DNA of 64,000 nucleotides, taken from an uncultured Collinsella sp. Lineage in GTDB: Bacteria > Actinomycetota > Coriobacteriia > Coriobacteriales > Coriobacteriaceae. Made by a program: the position numbers and the translations under genes. Below the pieces are notes generated by a model. The model ran no database searches and was not told the DNA's origin. It worked only from the letters and a program-made list of their open reading frames with translations. Below, piece by piece: positions 1-8,718 of the stretch (the stretch's first letter is position 1; every line of letters starts with the position of its first letter). Location: NCBI GenBank assembly GCA_900752545.1, contig CAADVS010000038.1, positions 1-64,000 of the forward strand, read 5' to 3'.

Positions 1-616
1 GGCCGCCGCGAGGACCGCGATCCTCGTCCAGGCCCATGGCGACGAGCGGAGCGATAACCTTATCGAGAGCGGCCATCAGCTCGGTGGCCTCCTCGTAAGA
101 AAGCTCGGGCAGGAGCTTCTCCTTCTTGTTGGCAAGCTCGACCAGGCCCTCAGCGGCATCCTCGGCGGCGAAGACAACAATCTTGCGCATATCGCCCTCG
201 GCGTCGTCGATGCGGCCGACCAGATCGGCAGCCTCGGCCTCAGCCATCAGGCCATCGAGCTCACGAAGGCGCATGCCCAGCAAGTCGGACATTTCCTTCT
301 GCTCCATCTTGGGCTTGAGGTCAAGAAGCTTGATGGCGCGCTCGATGTTCGCCATGCGCTCGGCCTTGGCCTCCTCCTCCTTGGAAATAGCAAAGCGACG
401 GCTACGCAGCAGGCGGGCGGCCTTCTGCATCTTGTCCATCAGCTCTTCGTCATCGTAATCAACGGCGGCCTCGACAACCTCGGCCTCCTCCTCGGCGGAA
501 ACCTCGTCAGCAGCCTCAACCTCGGCAGCTTCGGTCTCCACGGTCTCGACTGCCTCGACCTCGGCAGCCATGGTCTCGTTCTCGGTCTCGTTCATGATCT
601 CTTCGTTCTCGGACAT
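1..616 (-). CDS. MarR-like winged-helix protein with acidic N-terminus (partial)
   Basis: The reading frame is open from an ATG at 616 to the window edge, so the C-terminus is missing. An AAGAAGGAGT ribosome binding site precedes the start. The first 60 or so residues are almost all Glu, Ala, Val and Thr. They are followed by a basic patch and a segment (QKEMSDLLGMRLRELDG, then LVGRI and DMRKIVV) that resembles the recognition helix and wing of MarR regulators. The visible end (DEDRGPRGG) looks like the start of a Gly/Arg-rich tail. Family membership rests on this pattern alone. Its regulatory target is unknown. Confidence 0.6.
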   Translation of the reverse strand, partial: MSENEEIMNETENETMAAEVEAVETVETEAAEVEAADEVSAEEEAEVVEAAVDYDDEELMDKMQKAARLLRSRRFAISKEEEAKAERMANIERAIKLLDLKPKMEQKEMSDLLGMRLRELDGLMAEAEAADLVGRIDDAEGDMRKIVVFAAEDAAEGLVELANKKEKLLPELSYEEATELMAALDKVIAPLVAMGLDEDRGPRGG

Positions 617-768
617 GAGACTCCTTCTTGGCCCTCTCGGGCATCATCGCCCCATTCGCGGGGCCCGTCGCGCACTCTTTGCGCTTTAAACATTCATGCC
701 TCTCGGCAAAACGTCCATTAGTTTATGGTGTCGCCATCCAATCTAGCTGCAGAATCTATGTGCACACA

Positions 769-1989
769 TTAATGCGACATGTGTGACTCGCGACGAGCGT
801 ACACCAGCGACGCCACGAACCCGACCACGGCAATTACAGCCGCTACACGCACGGCAGCTGCAAATCCAATCGCCTGGGCAACGTCTGTCGCAGCGCCAGC
901 GGCGCCGGCGGTCGCAGCAGAACTCGAGAGCAGACCGATAAACAGCGACGGGCCAAACGATGCGGCAATCATATTCCACGTGTTAAGCAATGCCGTTCCG
1001 TGAGGATGTTCAGCGGCGGGTAGCGTCTCCAAGCCGGCCGTTTGCGAGGGGCTCAGCACCAAACCGACTCCGGCATACACCACAACGGTCAGCGCCACGA
1101 CGACGCCGATGTTCATGCTTGCCGCCGTCATCGAGATGGCAGTCTGCCCCACGGCAATCAGGGCAAAACCGACCGGCAGCAGCGGCCATGCGCCACGGGC
1201 GTCCGTCACGCGTCCGCCCACAATCGAGGTCACGGAGTTGCAGGCAATCGCCGGCAAAATGAGCAAGCCCGCAATAAGTGCGGTCATGCCGTATGCGCCC
1301 TCAAAATAGAGCGGCAACAAAACGCTCATCGAGAACGTCGTCATCATCGACACCACCACAAGCAAACACGCAGGCCAAAAGCGAACGCTCGCCATGGGAC
1401 GCACGTTAAGCACCGGATGCTCGAGCTTGAGCTGACGGGCCGCAAACAGGCCGAGCAGCACAATGGCGGCGAAAAGCGCCACGATGCCGGCAATCAGATT
1501 GGTCGAGAACTCGCCTACGGAATACACAAATGCCGTAATGCAGGCGCCGCCCAGGCTCAGATACAAACCGAGCTTCTCGCGCGAGGCGCAAGACAGCACC
1601 ACGTTCATCATGAGCGGGAACAAGATGCCCGATCCCGCAGCCTGCAAAATACGACTTGGCAGCAAAACGCTAAACGACGGAGCGACCAGGCACAGGACTT
1701 CGCCGGCGACCATGCATCCGCATGCGAAAAACAGCAGCTTGCACGTCGAGAAACGGCCGGACAGGAAGGCCATGATGGCCGTAAAGATCGACGTCACGAT
1801 CATGTAGCCCGAGACGAGCCACTGTGCCGTGGTGGCACTCACCGAAAAGGCTGCCATAATGTCGTGCAACGCCACGTTAATGATGTTCTCGTTAAACGCG
1901 GCAACAAAGGCTGCAATATACATTACGACGAGAATCGCCGCAGAGGCCGATGGCGTTACTTGAACTTGTTGCTGAGATTTGCTCCCCAT
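769..1989 (-). CDS. MFS transporter, DHA2-like, apparently short
   Basis: This is a 406-residue polytopic membrane protein. The start ATG at 1989 follows AGAGGAAGG. Start-side features match drug:proton antiporters of the EmrB/QacA group: NENIINVALHDI in TM1, the QWLVSGYMI segment in TM2, and RILQAAGSG in TM4. After GLYLSLGGACIT the usual antiporter motif (GPalGP) and following helices are absent, and the chain resumes near LKLEHPVLNVRP. The family is normally about 470-510 residues, so roughly two helices seem to be missing in frame. The substrate is unknown and transport activity is uncertain. Confidence 0.8.
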   Translation of the reverse strand: MGSKSQQQVQVTPSASAAILVVMYIAAFVAAFNENIINVALHDIMAAFSVSATTAQWLVSGYMIVTSIFTAIMAFLSGRFSTCKLLFFACGCMVAGEVLCLVAPSFSVLLPSRILQAAGSGILFPLMMNVVLSCASREKLGLYLSLGGACITAFVYSVGEFSTNLIAGIVALFAAIVLLGLFAARQLKLEHPVLNVRPMASVRFWPACLLVVVSMMTTFSMSVLLPLYFEGAYGMTALIAGLLILPAIACNSVTSIVGGRVTDARGAWPLLPVGFALIAVGQTAISMTAASMNIGVVVALTVVVYAGVGLVLSPSQTAGLETLPAAEHPHGTALLNTWNMIAASFGPSLFIGLLSSSAATAGAAGAATDVAQAIGFAAAVRVAAVIAVVGFVASLVYARRESHMSH

Positions 1990-2194
1990 GCATTTCCTTC
2001 CTCTTGGAACGACAGTCGCATCGCCCCAGAGGAACAGTCCAGGGCGAAAAATGAGCCCTAGACTTACGCCAGACGCCGTACACGACGAATCTGGCAACAT
2101 GGTCCAACGTCAAAAGATTGTAACGCGGACGCGCAGCTTTCCTTCCGCGCTATTATTAAAAGTCCACGAAAGCATAAGACATGAGGAGCCCGCC

Positions 2195-2605
2195 ATGATT
2201 AAGCCCATCATGAAATCCGAGTTCTTTTTGCGCCTGCCTTCCGAAGACGCGGGGCCCGACGATGCCGCGACCGGGCAGGACCTCCTGGATACACTCCACG
2301 AGCATGAGCACGAGTGCGTGGGGCTCGCCGCCAACATGATCGGTGTGCGCAAACGCATCATCTGCGTAAAGGACGGCAACAGGACACTCCTGATGTACAA
2401 CCCTCAAATTCTTGAACAGGTCAATGCCTATCAGACGAGCGAAGGATGCCTCTCGCTGATCGGCGAGCGTCCCTGCACCCGCTATCGCCGCATTAAGGTT
2501 GAGTATTTGGACGAGAACTTTGTCCACCGCATCAAAAACTTCTCGGGCTACACCGCCGAGATCATCCAGCACGAAATCGACCACTGCAACGGGATTGTTA
2601 TTTAG
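2195..2605 (+). CDS. def: Peptide deformylase (short)
   Basis: This 136-residue protein would remove the formyl group from the initiator methionine of new proteins. All three deformylase motifs are present: GLAANMIG (residues 43-50, usually GxGLAAPQxG), EGCLS with metal ligand Cys85, and HEIDH with His126, Glu127 and His130. The start follows GAGGAGCCCGCC. It is shorter than the typical 150-190 residues because it lacks the usual extended N-terminal and C-terminal parts. It stands alone between the divergent MFS gene and a terminator. A degenerate paralogue lies at 9929-10348. Confidence 0.88.
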   Translation: MIKPIMKSEFFLRLPSEDAGPDDAATGQDLLDTLHEHEHECVGLAANMIGVRKRIICVKDGNRTLLMYNPQILEQVNAYQTSEGCLSLIGERPCTRYRRIKVEYLDENFVHRIKNFSGYTAEIIQHEIDHCNGIVI

Positions 2606-2620
2606 TTCCGCCGATTCAAG

Positions 2621-2657
2621 AAAGCTCCCTGCAGCAAAACAACTGCAGGGAGCTTTT
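2621..2657. terminator. Bidirectional terminator between def and alaA
   Basis: A 13-bp stem (AAGCTCCCTGCAG with CTGCAGGGAGCTT) flanks an 8-base loop and runs into TTTTC on the plus strand. On the minus strand the A-rich side gives a short U run. It separates two convergent genes. Confidence 0.85.
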
Positions 2658-2679
2658 CATAGTGCGGAGTTTCTATCCC

Positions 2680-4200
2680 CTACGACTGACGGTAATGGTC
2701 AAAGAAGTCGGCGAGGTCTTCGAGGGACTCTTTGAGTACTTCCATGCGCGGCAGGTACACGATGCGGAAGTGGTCGGGCTCAGCCCAGTTGAAGCCGCCG
2801 CCGCGCGTGATCAGGATCTTCTTCTCGTGCAGCAGGTCAAGGGCGAACTGCTCGTCATCGGTGATGTTGAACTTCTTCACATCCATCTTGGGGAAGATGT
2901 AGAACGCCGCACGCGGCTTAACCACCGAGATGCCGTCAATCTTGTTGAGCGCCTCATACACAAAGTTGCGCTGCTCGTAGACACGGCCGCCGGGACGGAT
3001 GTAGTCGTTGACCGACTGATGGCCACCGAGTGCCGTCTGAACGATCGACTGAGCCGGCACGTTGGAGCACAGGCGCATGTTCGAGAGCATGTTGACGCCC
3101 ATGATGAAGTCGCTCATGCAGCGCTGGTTGCCCGAAAGCACCATCCAGCCAATACGATAGCCCGCGATCATGTGCGACTTGGAAAGGCCGCTAAAGGTGA
3201 CGCAGGGCAGGTCGGGGGCGAGCGAGGCAATCGAGACGTGCTCGTAGCCGTCCATGCACAGGCGGTCGTAGATCTCATCGGCAAAGATCATCAGCTGATG
3301 CCTACGTGCAACCTCGACGATGCCCTCGAGCACCTCGCGCGGATAGACGGAACCCGTGGGGTTGTTGGGGTTGATGATGACGAGAGCTTTGGTCGCGCTC
3401 GTAATCTTGGACTCCATATCCTCCAAGTCGGGATACCAATCCGCTTGCTCATCACACAGATAATGTACGGGATGACCGCCGGCAAGGGTCGCGCACGCCG
3501 TCCACAGCGGGTAGTCGGGGCTGGGGATCAGAATCTCGTCGCCATTGTCGAGCAGCGCGTTCATCGAAAGCTGAATGAGTTCGGACACGCCGTTGCCCGT
3601 GTAGATGTGCTCCATCTGAACATTGGGCAGGCCCTTGATCTGCGAGTACTGCATAATCGCCTTGCGCGCAGAGAACAGGCCGCGCGAGTTGGAATAGCCT
3701 TCGCAGTCGGGCAGCTGCTGGCGCATATCCTTAATGACCTCATCGGGCGTGCGGAAACCAAAGGGCGCGGGGTTGCCGATGTTGAGCTTGAGAATACGCT
3801 CGCCTTCGTCCTCCATACGGGCTGCCTCGTCGACGACGGGACCGCGCACGTCATACAGGACATTCTCGAGTTTGGTGGATTTAGAAAAAGTACGCATGGT
3901 GGTGCTCCTTGGAATTTGAGCTGAGGGATGGGGTTCGGGCTTGGAATCGTTGAGAGGCGATGATGTCTCGCCTTGATCGGCGTCACCGGCAAGCAGCCAG
4001 GTAACATCGACCTCCAAAATGCGGGCGAGCAGCTTTGCCACATCGCGCCGCGGAATCGTCTTGCCACTCACATATTGGCTCATCTGACTCTTGCCGAGTT
4101 TTTTGCCGAGCATCTCCGATGCGCGGATTACGTCCGACTGGCGAACGTCGCGATCGGACATGGTCTGTCGCAGGCGATCGCTAAACGTCTCTTGGGCCAC
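2680..4200 (-). CDS. alaA: XRE-type HTH domain fused to AlaA-like alanine aminotransferase
   Basis: The GTG start at 4200 sits five bases after AAGGAGGT. Residues about 5-75 form an XRE-like helix-turn-helix (QSDVIRASEMLGKK, SQMSQYVSGKTIPRRD). A Pro-rich linker follows. From Met102 the chain closely resembles E. coli AlaA, a PLP-dependent glutamate-pyruvate aminotransferase: KLENVLYDVRGPVVDEA, KLNIGNPAPFGF, SPDYPLWTA, NPNNPTG, and the PLP lysine in SGLSKSH. Met102 (ATG at 3897) has its own strong AAGGAG site, so free AlaA may also be made. Repeated GTTCAATT half-sites upstream suggest autoregulation. Confidence 0.92.
   Translation of the reverse strand: MAQETFSDRLRQTMSDRDVRQSDVIRASEMLGKKLGKSQMSQYVSGKTIPRRDVAKLLARILEVDVTWLLAGDADQGETSSPLNDSKPEPHPSAQIPRSTTMRTFSKSTKLENVLYDVRGPVVDEAARMEDEGERILKLNIGNPAPFGFRTPDEVIKDMRQQLPDCEGYSNSRGLFSARKAIMQYSQIKGLPNVQMEHIYTGNGVSELIQLSMNALLDNGDEILIPSPDYPLWTACATLAGGHPVHYLCDEQADWYPDLEDMESKITSATKALVIINPNNPTGSVYPREVLEGIVEVARRHQLMIFADEIYDRLCMDGYEHVSIASLAPDLPCVTFSGLSKSHMIAGYRIGWMVLSGNQRCMSDFIMGVNMLSNMRLCSNVPAQSIVQTALGGHQSVNDYIRPGGRVYEQRNFVYEALNKIDGISVVKPRAAFYIFPKMDVKKFNITDDEQFALDLLHEKKILITRGGGFNWAEPDHFRIVYLPRMEVLKESLEDLADFFDHYRQS
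3895..3912 (-). promoter_or_regulatory. Internal ribosome binding site and start inside alaA
   Basis: Within the HTH-AlaA frame, AAGGAG lies eight bases upstream of an ATG (3897) that matches the natural start of stand-alone AlaA proteins (MRTFSKSTKLENV). It is as strong as a normal gene start in this window. It could produce an AlaA enzyme without the DNA-binding domain. Confidence 0.6.
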
Positions 4201-4221
4201 TAGAACCTCCTTGCTGGCAAA

Positions 4222-4302
4222 GTTCAATTTACAGAACACGAATTGAACCTGAGTTCAATTTAGGCAGCAGTATAGCGCGGCGCATCATCCGGAAGTTCAA
4301 TT
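4222..4302. promoter_or_regulatory. Operator with four GTTCAATT half-sites upstream of HTH-alaA
   Basis: GTTCAATT occurs at 4222-4229, 4253-4260 and 4295-4302, and its complement AATTGAAC at 4241-4248. The first two copies to meet form an inverted repeat of the sort bound by dimeric XRE regulators. The site starts 22 bases before the GTG start, so the fused HTH domain is the obvious candidate ligand. Confidence 0.6.
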
Positions 4303-4362
4303 TCACAAGAAAATGTACCGAGCCCTGAGAATTGTCCCAAAGTGGACAACAGGTACGCGCTT

Positions 4363-5220
4363 TTAGAGGTATTCAAGGAATCGAGCGGCGGCAAGCGAAA
4401 CGTCAGCGGTGCGGTATATTGCGTTGATCTGCCGATGAGGATGTCCCTCGAGCGGGCGCACGGCAACATCGAACTGGCAGCGGCGCAAGATGAGCGCCGG
4501 AAGAATGCTCACGCCCAGGCCGTCCTCGACCATAGCCATAATCGCATAATCATCCCAGGTCGACAGCTTAGAGCGCACCGCCAGACCCGCGCGACGAAAC
4601 AGCGGCGTAATCTCGTCGTCGCTACCGCGTTCCAGCAGAATAAATTGCTCGTTAGCCAAATCGGCAAGGGAAACGACCTCCGCGGTGGCAAGCGAGGAGT
4701 CCGCTGGCACCACGGCCATCAGCTCGTCTTGCACCAACGGCCGCGACGCCATGCCGGCGCCGCGTGGCTCGCGCGGAATAAAGCCCAGGTCGCAGCGGCC
4801 TTCCGCCACCCATTGCTCAATCTCGGAGTAATCACCCATCAACAGCTCGTAATCGACATCCGGATGATCGGCGCGAAAGCGCGCAATCACCGGCGGCAGC
4901 ACGTGGGTCGCCACGCTCGAAAACGTACCGATGCAGATTTTGCCGCGCATGAGCCCACGCATCTCATCCACCCGTCGCTGCAAGCGAGTGAATTCCTCGC
5001 AGAGCGCCTCGACTGCCGGCATGACCTGCCGCCCGTCGGCAGAAAGCACTACGCCCTCGCGGCTTCTATCGAGAACTTTAAAGCCCCAGTCAGCCTCAAG
5101 ATCGGCCACCATACGGCTCACGCCCGACTGCGAATAGCTCAGCCGCTCGGCGGCGCGCGTAAAGCTTCCGGCGCGCACGGTCTCCAGCAGCACCTGCATC
5201 TTTTGAATATTCGTTTCCAC
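4363..5220 (-). CDS. LysR-family transcriptional regulator
   Basis: This is a 285-residue regulator. The N-terminal winged helix (RAGSFTRAAERLSYSQSGVSRMVADLE) is followed by a periplasmic-binding-type effector domain beginning near KICIGTFSSVATHVLP. A GTG start at 5220 is preferred because GGTGGAGGGG precedes it. It is transcribed divergently from the EamA exporter at 5339, the usual arrangement for a LysR activator and its target. The effector is unknown. A second LysR/EamA pair lies at 44527-46454, and this protein resembles that regulator. Confidence 0.92.
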   Translation of the reverse strand: METNIQKMQVLLETVRAGSFTRAAERLSYSQSGVSRMVADLEADWGFKVLDRSREGVVLSADGRQVMPAVEALCEEFTRLQRRVDEMRGLMRGKICIGTFSSVATHVLPPVIARFRADHPDVDYELLMGDYSEIEQWVAEGRCDLGFIPREPRGAGMASRPLVQDELMAVVPADSSLATAEVVSLADLANEQFILLERGSDDEITPLFRRAGLAVRSKLSTWDDYAIMAMVEDGLGVSILPALILRRCQFDVAVRPLEGHPHRQINAIYRTADVSLAAARFLEYL

Positions 5221-5238
5221 GGCACCCCTCCACCTTTG

Positions 5239-5309
5239 CATGAGTTTTTCTCATGCTATCCATGCATTATATTCGCTTTTCTTCTAAAGCCAGTTCACCC
5301 ATAGTGAAC
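5239..5309. promoter_or_regulatory. Divergent LysR/EamA regulatory region
   Basis: Two palindromes lie between the divergent starts: CATGAG-N5-CTCATG at 5239-5255 and GTTCAC-N5-GTGAAC at 5293-5309. Both have the spacing of LysR-type boxes. The second lies close to the start of the transporter gene. Confidence 0.5.
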
Positions 5310-5338
5310 ATGCTCGGATATAGAGGGGATGTCAGCGT

Positions 5339-6250
5339 ATGAACAACGGACTGTTTACGTACTTAGCAGCATTGCTGTTGTTTGGCTCCAACGGCATCAT
5401 CGCCGCCGCCATCGCGCTCCCGAGCTCCGATATCGTGCTCCTGCGCACGTTTTTGGGCGCACTCTCGCTTGTCACCATCCTCGCCATCACCCAACGCCAT
5501 AAGTTGCAGGCGCCATCTCGCCCCCGCGAAGCCGCAGCCCTCCTCCTCTCGGGAGCCGCGCTGGGCGCCAGCTGGATTTTTCTGTTCCGAGCCTACCAGA
5601 CGATCGGCGTCGGCGTTTCCTCGCTGCTGTACTACTGCGGCCCCATCATCGTCATGGCCCTCTCCCCGCTCATCTTTGGCGAAAAACTGACCGGCGGCAA
5701 AATCGCCGGGTTTATCGCCGTCGCCTGCGGCGCTTTTCTCATTGCAGCGCAAGGTCTAGGCGGCAATATGCCCATTGCGGGTATCGCCTGCGGCATCGCC
5801 TCGGCATTTTGCTATGCGCTGATGGTCATCGCCAGCAAGGGTGCGCCACACATCGAAGGCCTCGAAAACTCCACGCTCCAGGTGAGCGCCGCCTTTGTGA
5901 CCGCGCTGGTCCTCACGCTCATCACGCAGGGCGCCCCCTCATTCCTGTCCGTCGGCGTCGCCGCCAGTATTGATTGGCGCGCCGTCGTCATGCTCGGCGT
6001 CGTCAACACCGGCATTGGCTGCCTGCTCTACTTTAGTGCTGTCGCTAAGCTGCCCGTCCAGACTGTCGCGGTCGTCGGCTACCTCGAGCCGCTTTCGGCC
6101 GTCGTGTTCTCGGCCGTCCTTTTAGGCGAAGCCATAACGCCGGTCCGTCTGATGGGTGCCGCACTTATCATCGGCGGCGCGATCTTTTGCGAACTCGCCG
6201 GCAAACGCGCAGGTGCCAAGACCGGCATCGCTCAGGCAGCACGCGCCTAA
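5339..6250 (+). CDS. EamA-family (DMT) transporter
   Basis: This 303-residue protein has about ten hydrophobic segments in two EamA repeats (LYYCGPIIVMALSPLIFGEKLT at the end of the first, VGYLEPLSAVVFSAVLLGEAIT in the second). Proteins of this family export or import amino acids and other small metabolites. The ATG start is preceded by AGAGGGG at a rather long distance. It is divergent from a LysR regulator that probably controls it. The substrate cannot be read from the sequence. Confidence 0.9.
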   Translation: MNNGLFTYLAALLLFGSNGIIAAAIALPSSDIVLLRTFLGALSLVTILAITQRHKLQAPSRPREAAALLLSGAALGASWIFLFRAYQTIGVGVSSLLYYCGPIIVMALSPLIFGEKLTGGKIAGFIAVACGAFLIAAQGLGGNMPIAGIACGIASAFCYALMVIASKGAPHIEGLENSTLQVSAAFVTALVLTLITQGAPSFLSVGVAASIDWRAVVMLGVVNTGIGCLLYFSAVAKLPVQTVAVVGYLEPLSAVVFSAVLLGEAITPVRLMGAALIIGGAIFCELAGKRAGAKTGIAQAARA

Positions 6251-6284
6251 CAGCCCCTGCTTTGAAATGCCACCTGCGTACATG

Positions 6285-6308
6285 AATAATCCCCAGCTGG
6301 GGATTATT
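6285..6308. terminator. Perfect 24-bp palindrome after the EamA gene
   Basis: AATAATCC-CCAGCTGG-GGATTATT is fully symmetrical. As RNA it gives a GC-capped stem with an AGCT loop, and it lies 35 bases past the EamA stop, so a terminator is likely. As DNA it could also be an operator for the downstream kup gene. Confidence 0.6.
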
Positions 6309-6389
6309 GTCTAAAACACCCCGATGTGCCAAACTGCTCTTATATGTATAAAGATGGCATAAAGGTCTACTGCCCTTGGCAGAGGCCAG

Positions 6390-8639
6390 ATGTCTAAGGG
6401 AGTCCACGTGGCACACACCAAACTGGAGGCAAACCTCCAAGGCCAGCATGGGCAGGGCGGGCACGGAGCCATTCCCCTCTCCGCTGGCATGCTGCTCGTA
6501 ACGCTCGGCGTCGTCTATGGCGACATCGGCACGAGCCCCATGTACACCATGAAATCAATCGTCGCCAACAACGGCGGCATCGGTACCGTCAGCGAAGACA
6601 TGATCTTGGGAGCGCTTTCGCTCGTCATCTGGACCATGACGCTCGTGACCACGGTCAAGTACGTGGTAATCGCCATGAAGGCCGATAACCACAACGAGGG
6701 CGGCATCTTCGCCCTGTTTAGCTTGGTGCGCAAAGTGGCGCCGTGGCTGATCCTTCCCGCCATGATCGGCGGCGCGGCGCTGCTCGCCGACGGCATCCTC
6801 ACCCCCGCCGTCACGGTCACCACGGCCATCGAGGGCTTGCGCACTATCGAGTGGGGCCATGCGCTTTTGGGCGACGGCCAGACCAACGTCATCATCATCA
6901 CCATCATCATTATCTGCGGCCTGTTTGCCATGCAGCGCGCCGGCACTTCGTCGATCGGCAAGCTGTTCGGCCCGCTCATGACGCTGTGGTTCCTGTTCTT
7001 GGCTGGCGCCGGCCTGTTCAACATGCTCGGCAACCTGTCCATCCTACGCGCACTCAACCCCATCCGCGGCATCATGTTCCTGTTCTCGCCCATCAACCAC
7101 TCGGGCATCATGGTGCTCGGCTTCGTCTTTCTGTCGACGACCGGCGCCGAGGCCCTCTACTCGGACATGGGTCACGTGGGCAAGGCTAACATTTACGCAT
7201 CCTGGCCATTCGTAAAGGCGGCCCTCATCCTTAACTATCTGGGTCAGGGCGCTTGGCTGCTTGCCAACAATTCCGATCCCCAGATGCTCGCAATGGATAT
7301 CGTTAACCCGTTCTATATGATGCTCCCCGAGCCCCTGCGCCCCTTTGCCATCGTGCTTTCGGCCGTGGCGGCCATCATCGCCTCGCAGGCGCTCATCACC
7401 GGCTCGTTCTCGCTGGTATCCGAGGCCACGCGTCTCAACCTTATGCCGCACCTGCGCATCCACTACCCCAGCGACACCAAGGGCCAGCTCTATATTCCGC
7501 TCGTCAACAACATCATGTGGGTCGGCTGCATCTTCATCGTGCTGCTGTTCCAAAACTCCGAGCGCATGGAGAGCGCCTATGGCCTCGCCATCACCGTGAC
7601 CATGCTCATGACCACGACGCTTTTGACGAGCTATATTGCCGGCATCATGAAACATAAGCTGGGCGCCTGCGTCTTCGCCCTGCTCTTCGGTGCCATTGAG
7701 CTGTGCTTCTTCACCTCGTGCCTCACTATGTTCTTTGACGGCGGCTATGTGATGATCTTCTTGGCCTCGCTGCTGTTTGGCCTTATGTACGTGTGGCGTC
7801 GCGGTACCGCCATCGAGCGCACGCAAACGATCCTGCTGCCCGTCTCCAAGTACATCGATCAGCTCAACCGCCTGCGCAACGACGAGACCTACCCCGTGCT
7901 CGCCGACAATCTGGTGTTCCTCACCAACAGCCCCGATCCACTCACACTCGACCGCGACGTGCTCTATTCCATCTTGGATAAGCATCCCAAGCGCGCCAAG
8001 GCATACTGGTTCATCAACGTGCACGTTACCGACGAGCCCTATACGCACGAGTATTCCGTCGAGACCTTTGGCACGGACTTTTTGTTCCGCGTGCGCTTGG
8101 ACCTGGGCTTTAAGGTCAACCAGCGCATCAATGCCTACCTGCGCCAGATCGTTGGCGACTTGATGGCATCGGGCGAGCTGCCGCCACAGCATCACGCCTA
8201 CTCCATCTACGAGACGCGCGGCAACGTGGGCGACTTCCGTTTTTGCATGCTGCGCAAGATGCTTGCCCCCGAAACGGACATCAACCGCAACGATCACCGC
8301 GTCATGGCCATCAAGTACGCCGTCCGCCGCGCCTGCGGAAGCCCGGCACGTTGGTATGGTCTCGAGAACTCGGCCATCATCATTGAGTACGTACCGCTCT
8401 TTGCTCGCATGCGCCCGGCCGTCAAACTTGTGCGCACCCAGGTGCCACTCGAGGTTCAGATCGAAGAGGCCGAGGAAATGGAAGTCGACATCTTCTCGGA
8501 CGACTTGGTCAATGGCAACGAGGCCGGTAGGGACATGAACGTCGATCCCACCGAGCTGCTCGAGAGCGTCGCCGATACGCCCGAACAGCAACAGCTCGAC
8601 GGCCTCGAGAGCGAACAGCTCAACGACGCCAACTTCTAG
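6390..8639 (+). CDS. kup: Kup-type potassium uptake permease
   Basis: A proton-coupled K+ importer of the KUP/HAK/KT family, 749 residues from this start. The N-terminal signature GVVYGDIGTSPMYTMKS, VKYVVIAMKADNHNEGGIFALFSLVR and GDGQTN segments match the family. About 12 membrane helices are followed by a soluble C-terminal region of some 280 residues with an acidic end. The ATG at 6390 has AGAGG close upstream. A GTG at 6408 with AAGGGAG five bases before it is an equally good start. No c-di-AMP riboswitch was recognised in the short leader. Confidence 0.93.
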   Translation: MSKGVHVAHTKLEANLQGQHGQGGHGAIPLSAGMLLVTLGVVYGDIGTSPMYTMKSIVANNGGIGTVSEDMILGALSLVIWTMTLVTTVKYVVIAMKADNHNEGGIFALFSLVRKVAPWLILPAMIGGAALLADGILTPAVTVTTAIEGLRTIEWGHALLGDGQTNVIIITIIIICGLFAMQRAGTSSIGKLFGPLMTLWFLFLAGAGLFNMLGNLSILRALNPIRGIMFLFSPINHSGIMVLGFVFLSTTGAEALYSDMGHVGKANIYASWPFVKAALILNYLGQGAWLLANNSDPQMLAMDIVNPFYMMLPEPLRPFAIVLSAVAAIIASQALITGSFSLVSEATRLNLMPHLRIHYPSDTKGQLYIPLVNNIMWVGCIFIVLLFQNSERMESAYGLAITVTMLMTTTLLTSYIAGIMKHKLGACVFALLFGAIELCFFTSCLTMFFDGGYVMIFLASLLFGLMYVWRRGTAIERTQTILLPVSKYIDQLNRLRNDETYPVLADNLVFLTNSPDPLTLDRDVLYSILDKHPKRAKAYWFINVHVTDEPYTHEYSVETFGTDFLFRVRLDLGFKVNQRINAYLRQIVGDLMASGELPPQHHAYSIYETRGNVGDFRFCMLRKMLAPETDINRNDHRVMAIKYAVRRACGSPARWYGLENSAIIIEYVPLFARMRPAVKLVRTQVPLEVQIEEAEEMEVDIFSDDLVNGNEAGRDMNVDPTELLESVADTPEQQQLDGLESEQLNDANF

Positions 8640-8660
8640 CGCCGTCACCCATCGACGATA

Positions 8661-8700
8661 GCGGCCCTGCACCTCGCGAGAGATGCAGGGCCGTCTTGTA
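8661..8700. terminator. Terminator after kup
   Basis: A 10-bp stem (CGGCCCTGCA with TGCAGGGCCG) encloses a 12-base loop and is followed by TCTTGT. It lies between the convergent kup and bile salt hydrolase genes and can serve both. Confidence 0.82.
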
Positions 8701-8718
8701 TTGCAGTAAAGCTAGCGG

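Noticed and set aside
2662..3924. 420-codon open frame opposite the alaA gene
   Set aside because: Antisense to a clear aminotransferase; composition is that of a mirror frame.
6890..6915. CATCATCATCACC-like simple repeat
   Set aside because: It lies in a kup helix coding for a run of isoleucines; ordinary codon bias explains it.
7044..8672. 542-codon open frame opposite kup
   Set aside because: Antisense shadow of kup with no recognisable motif.
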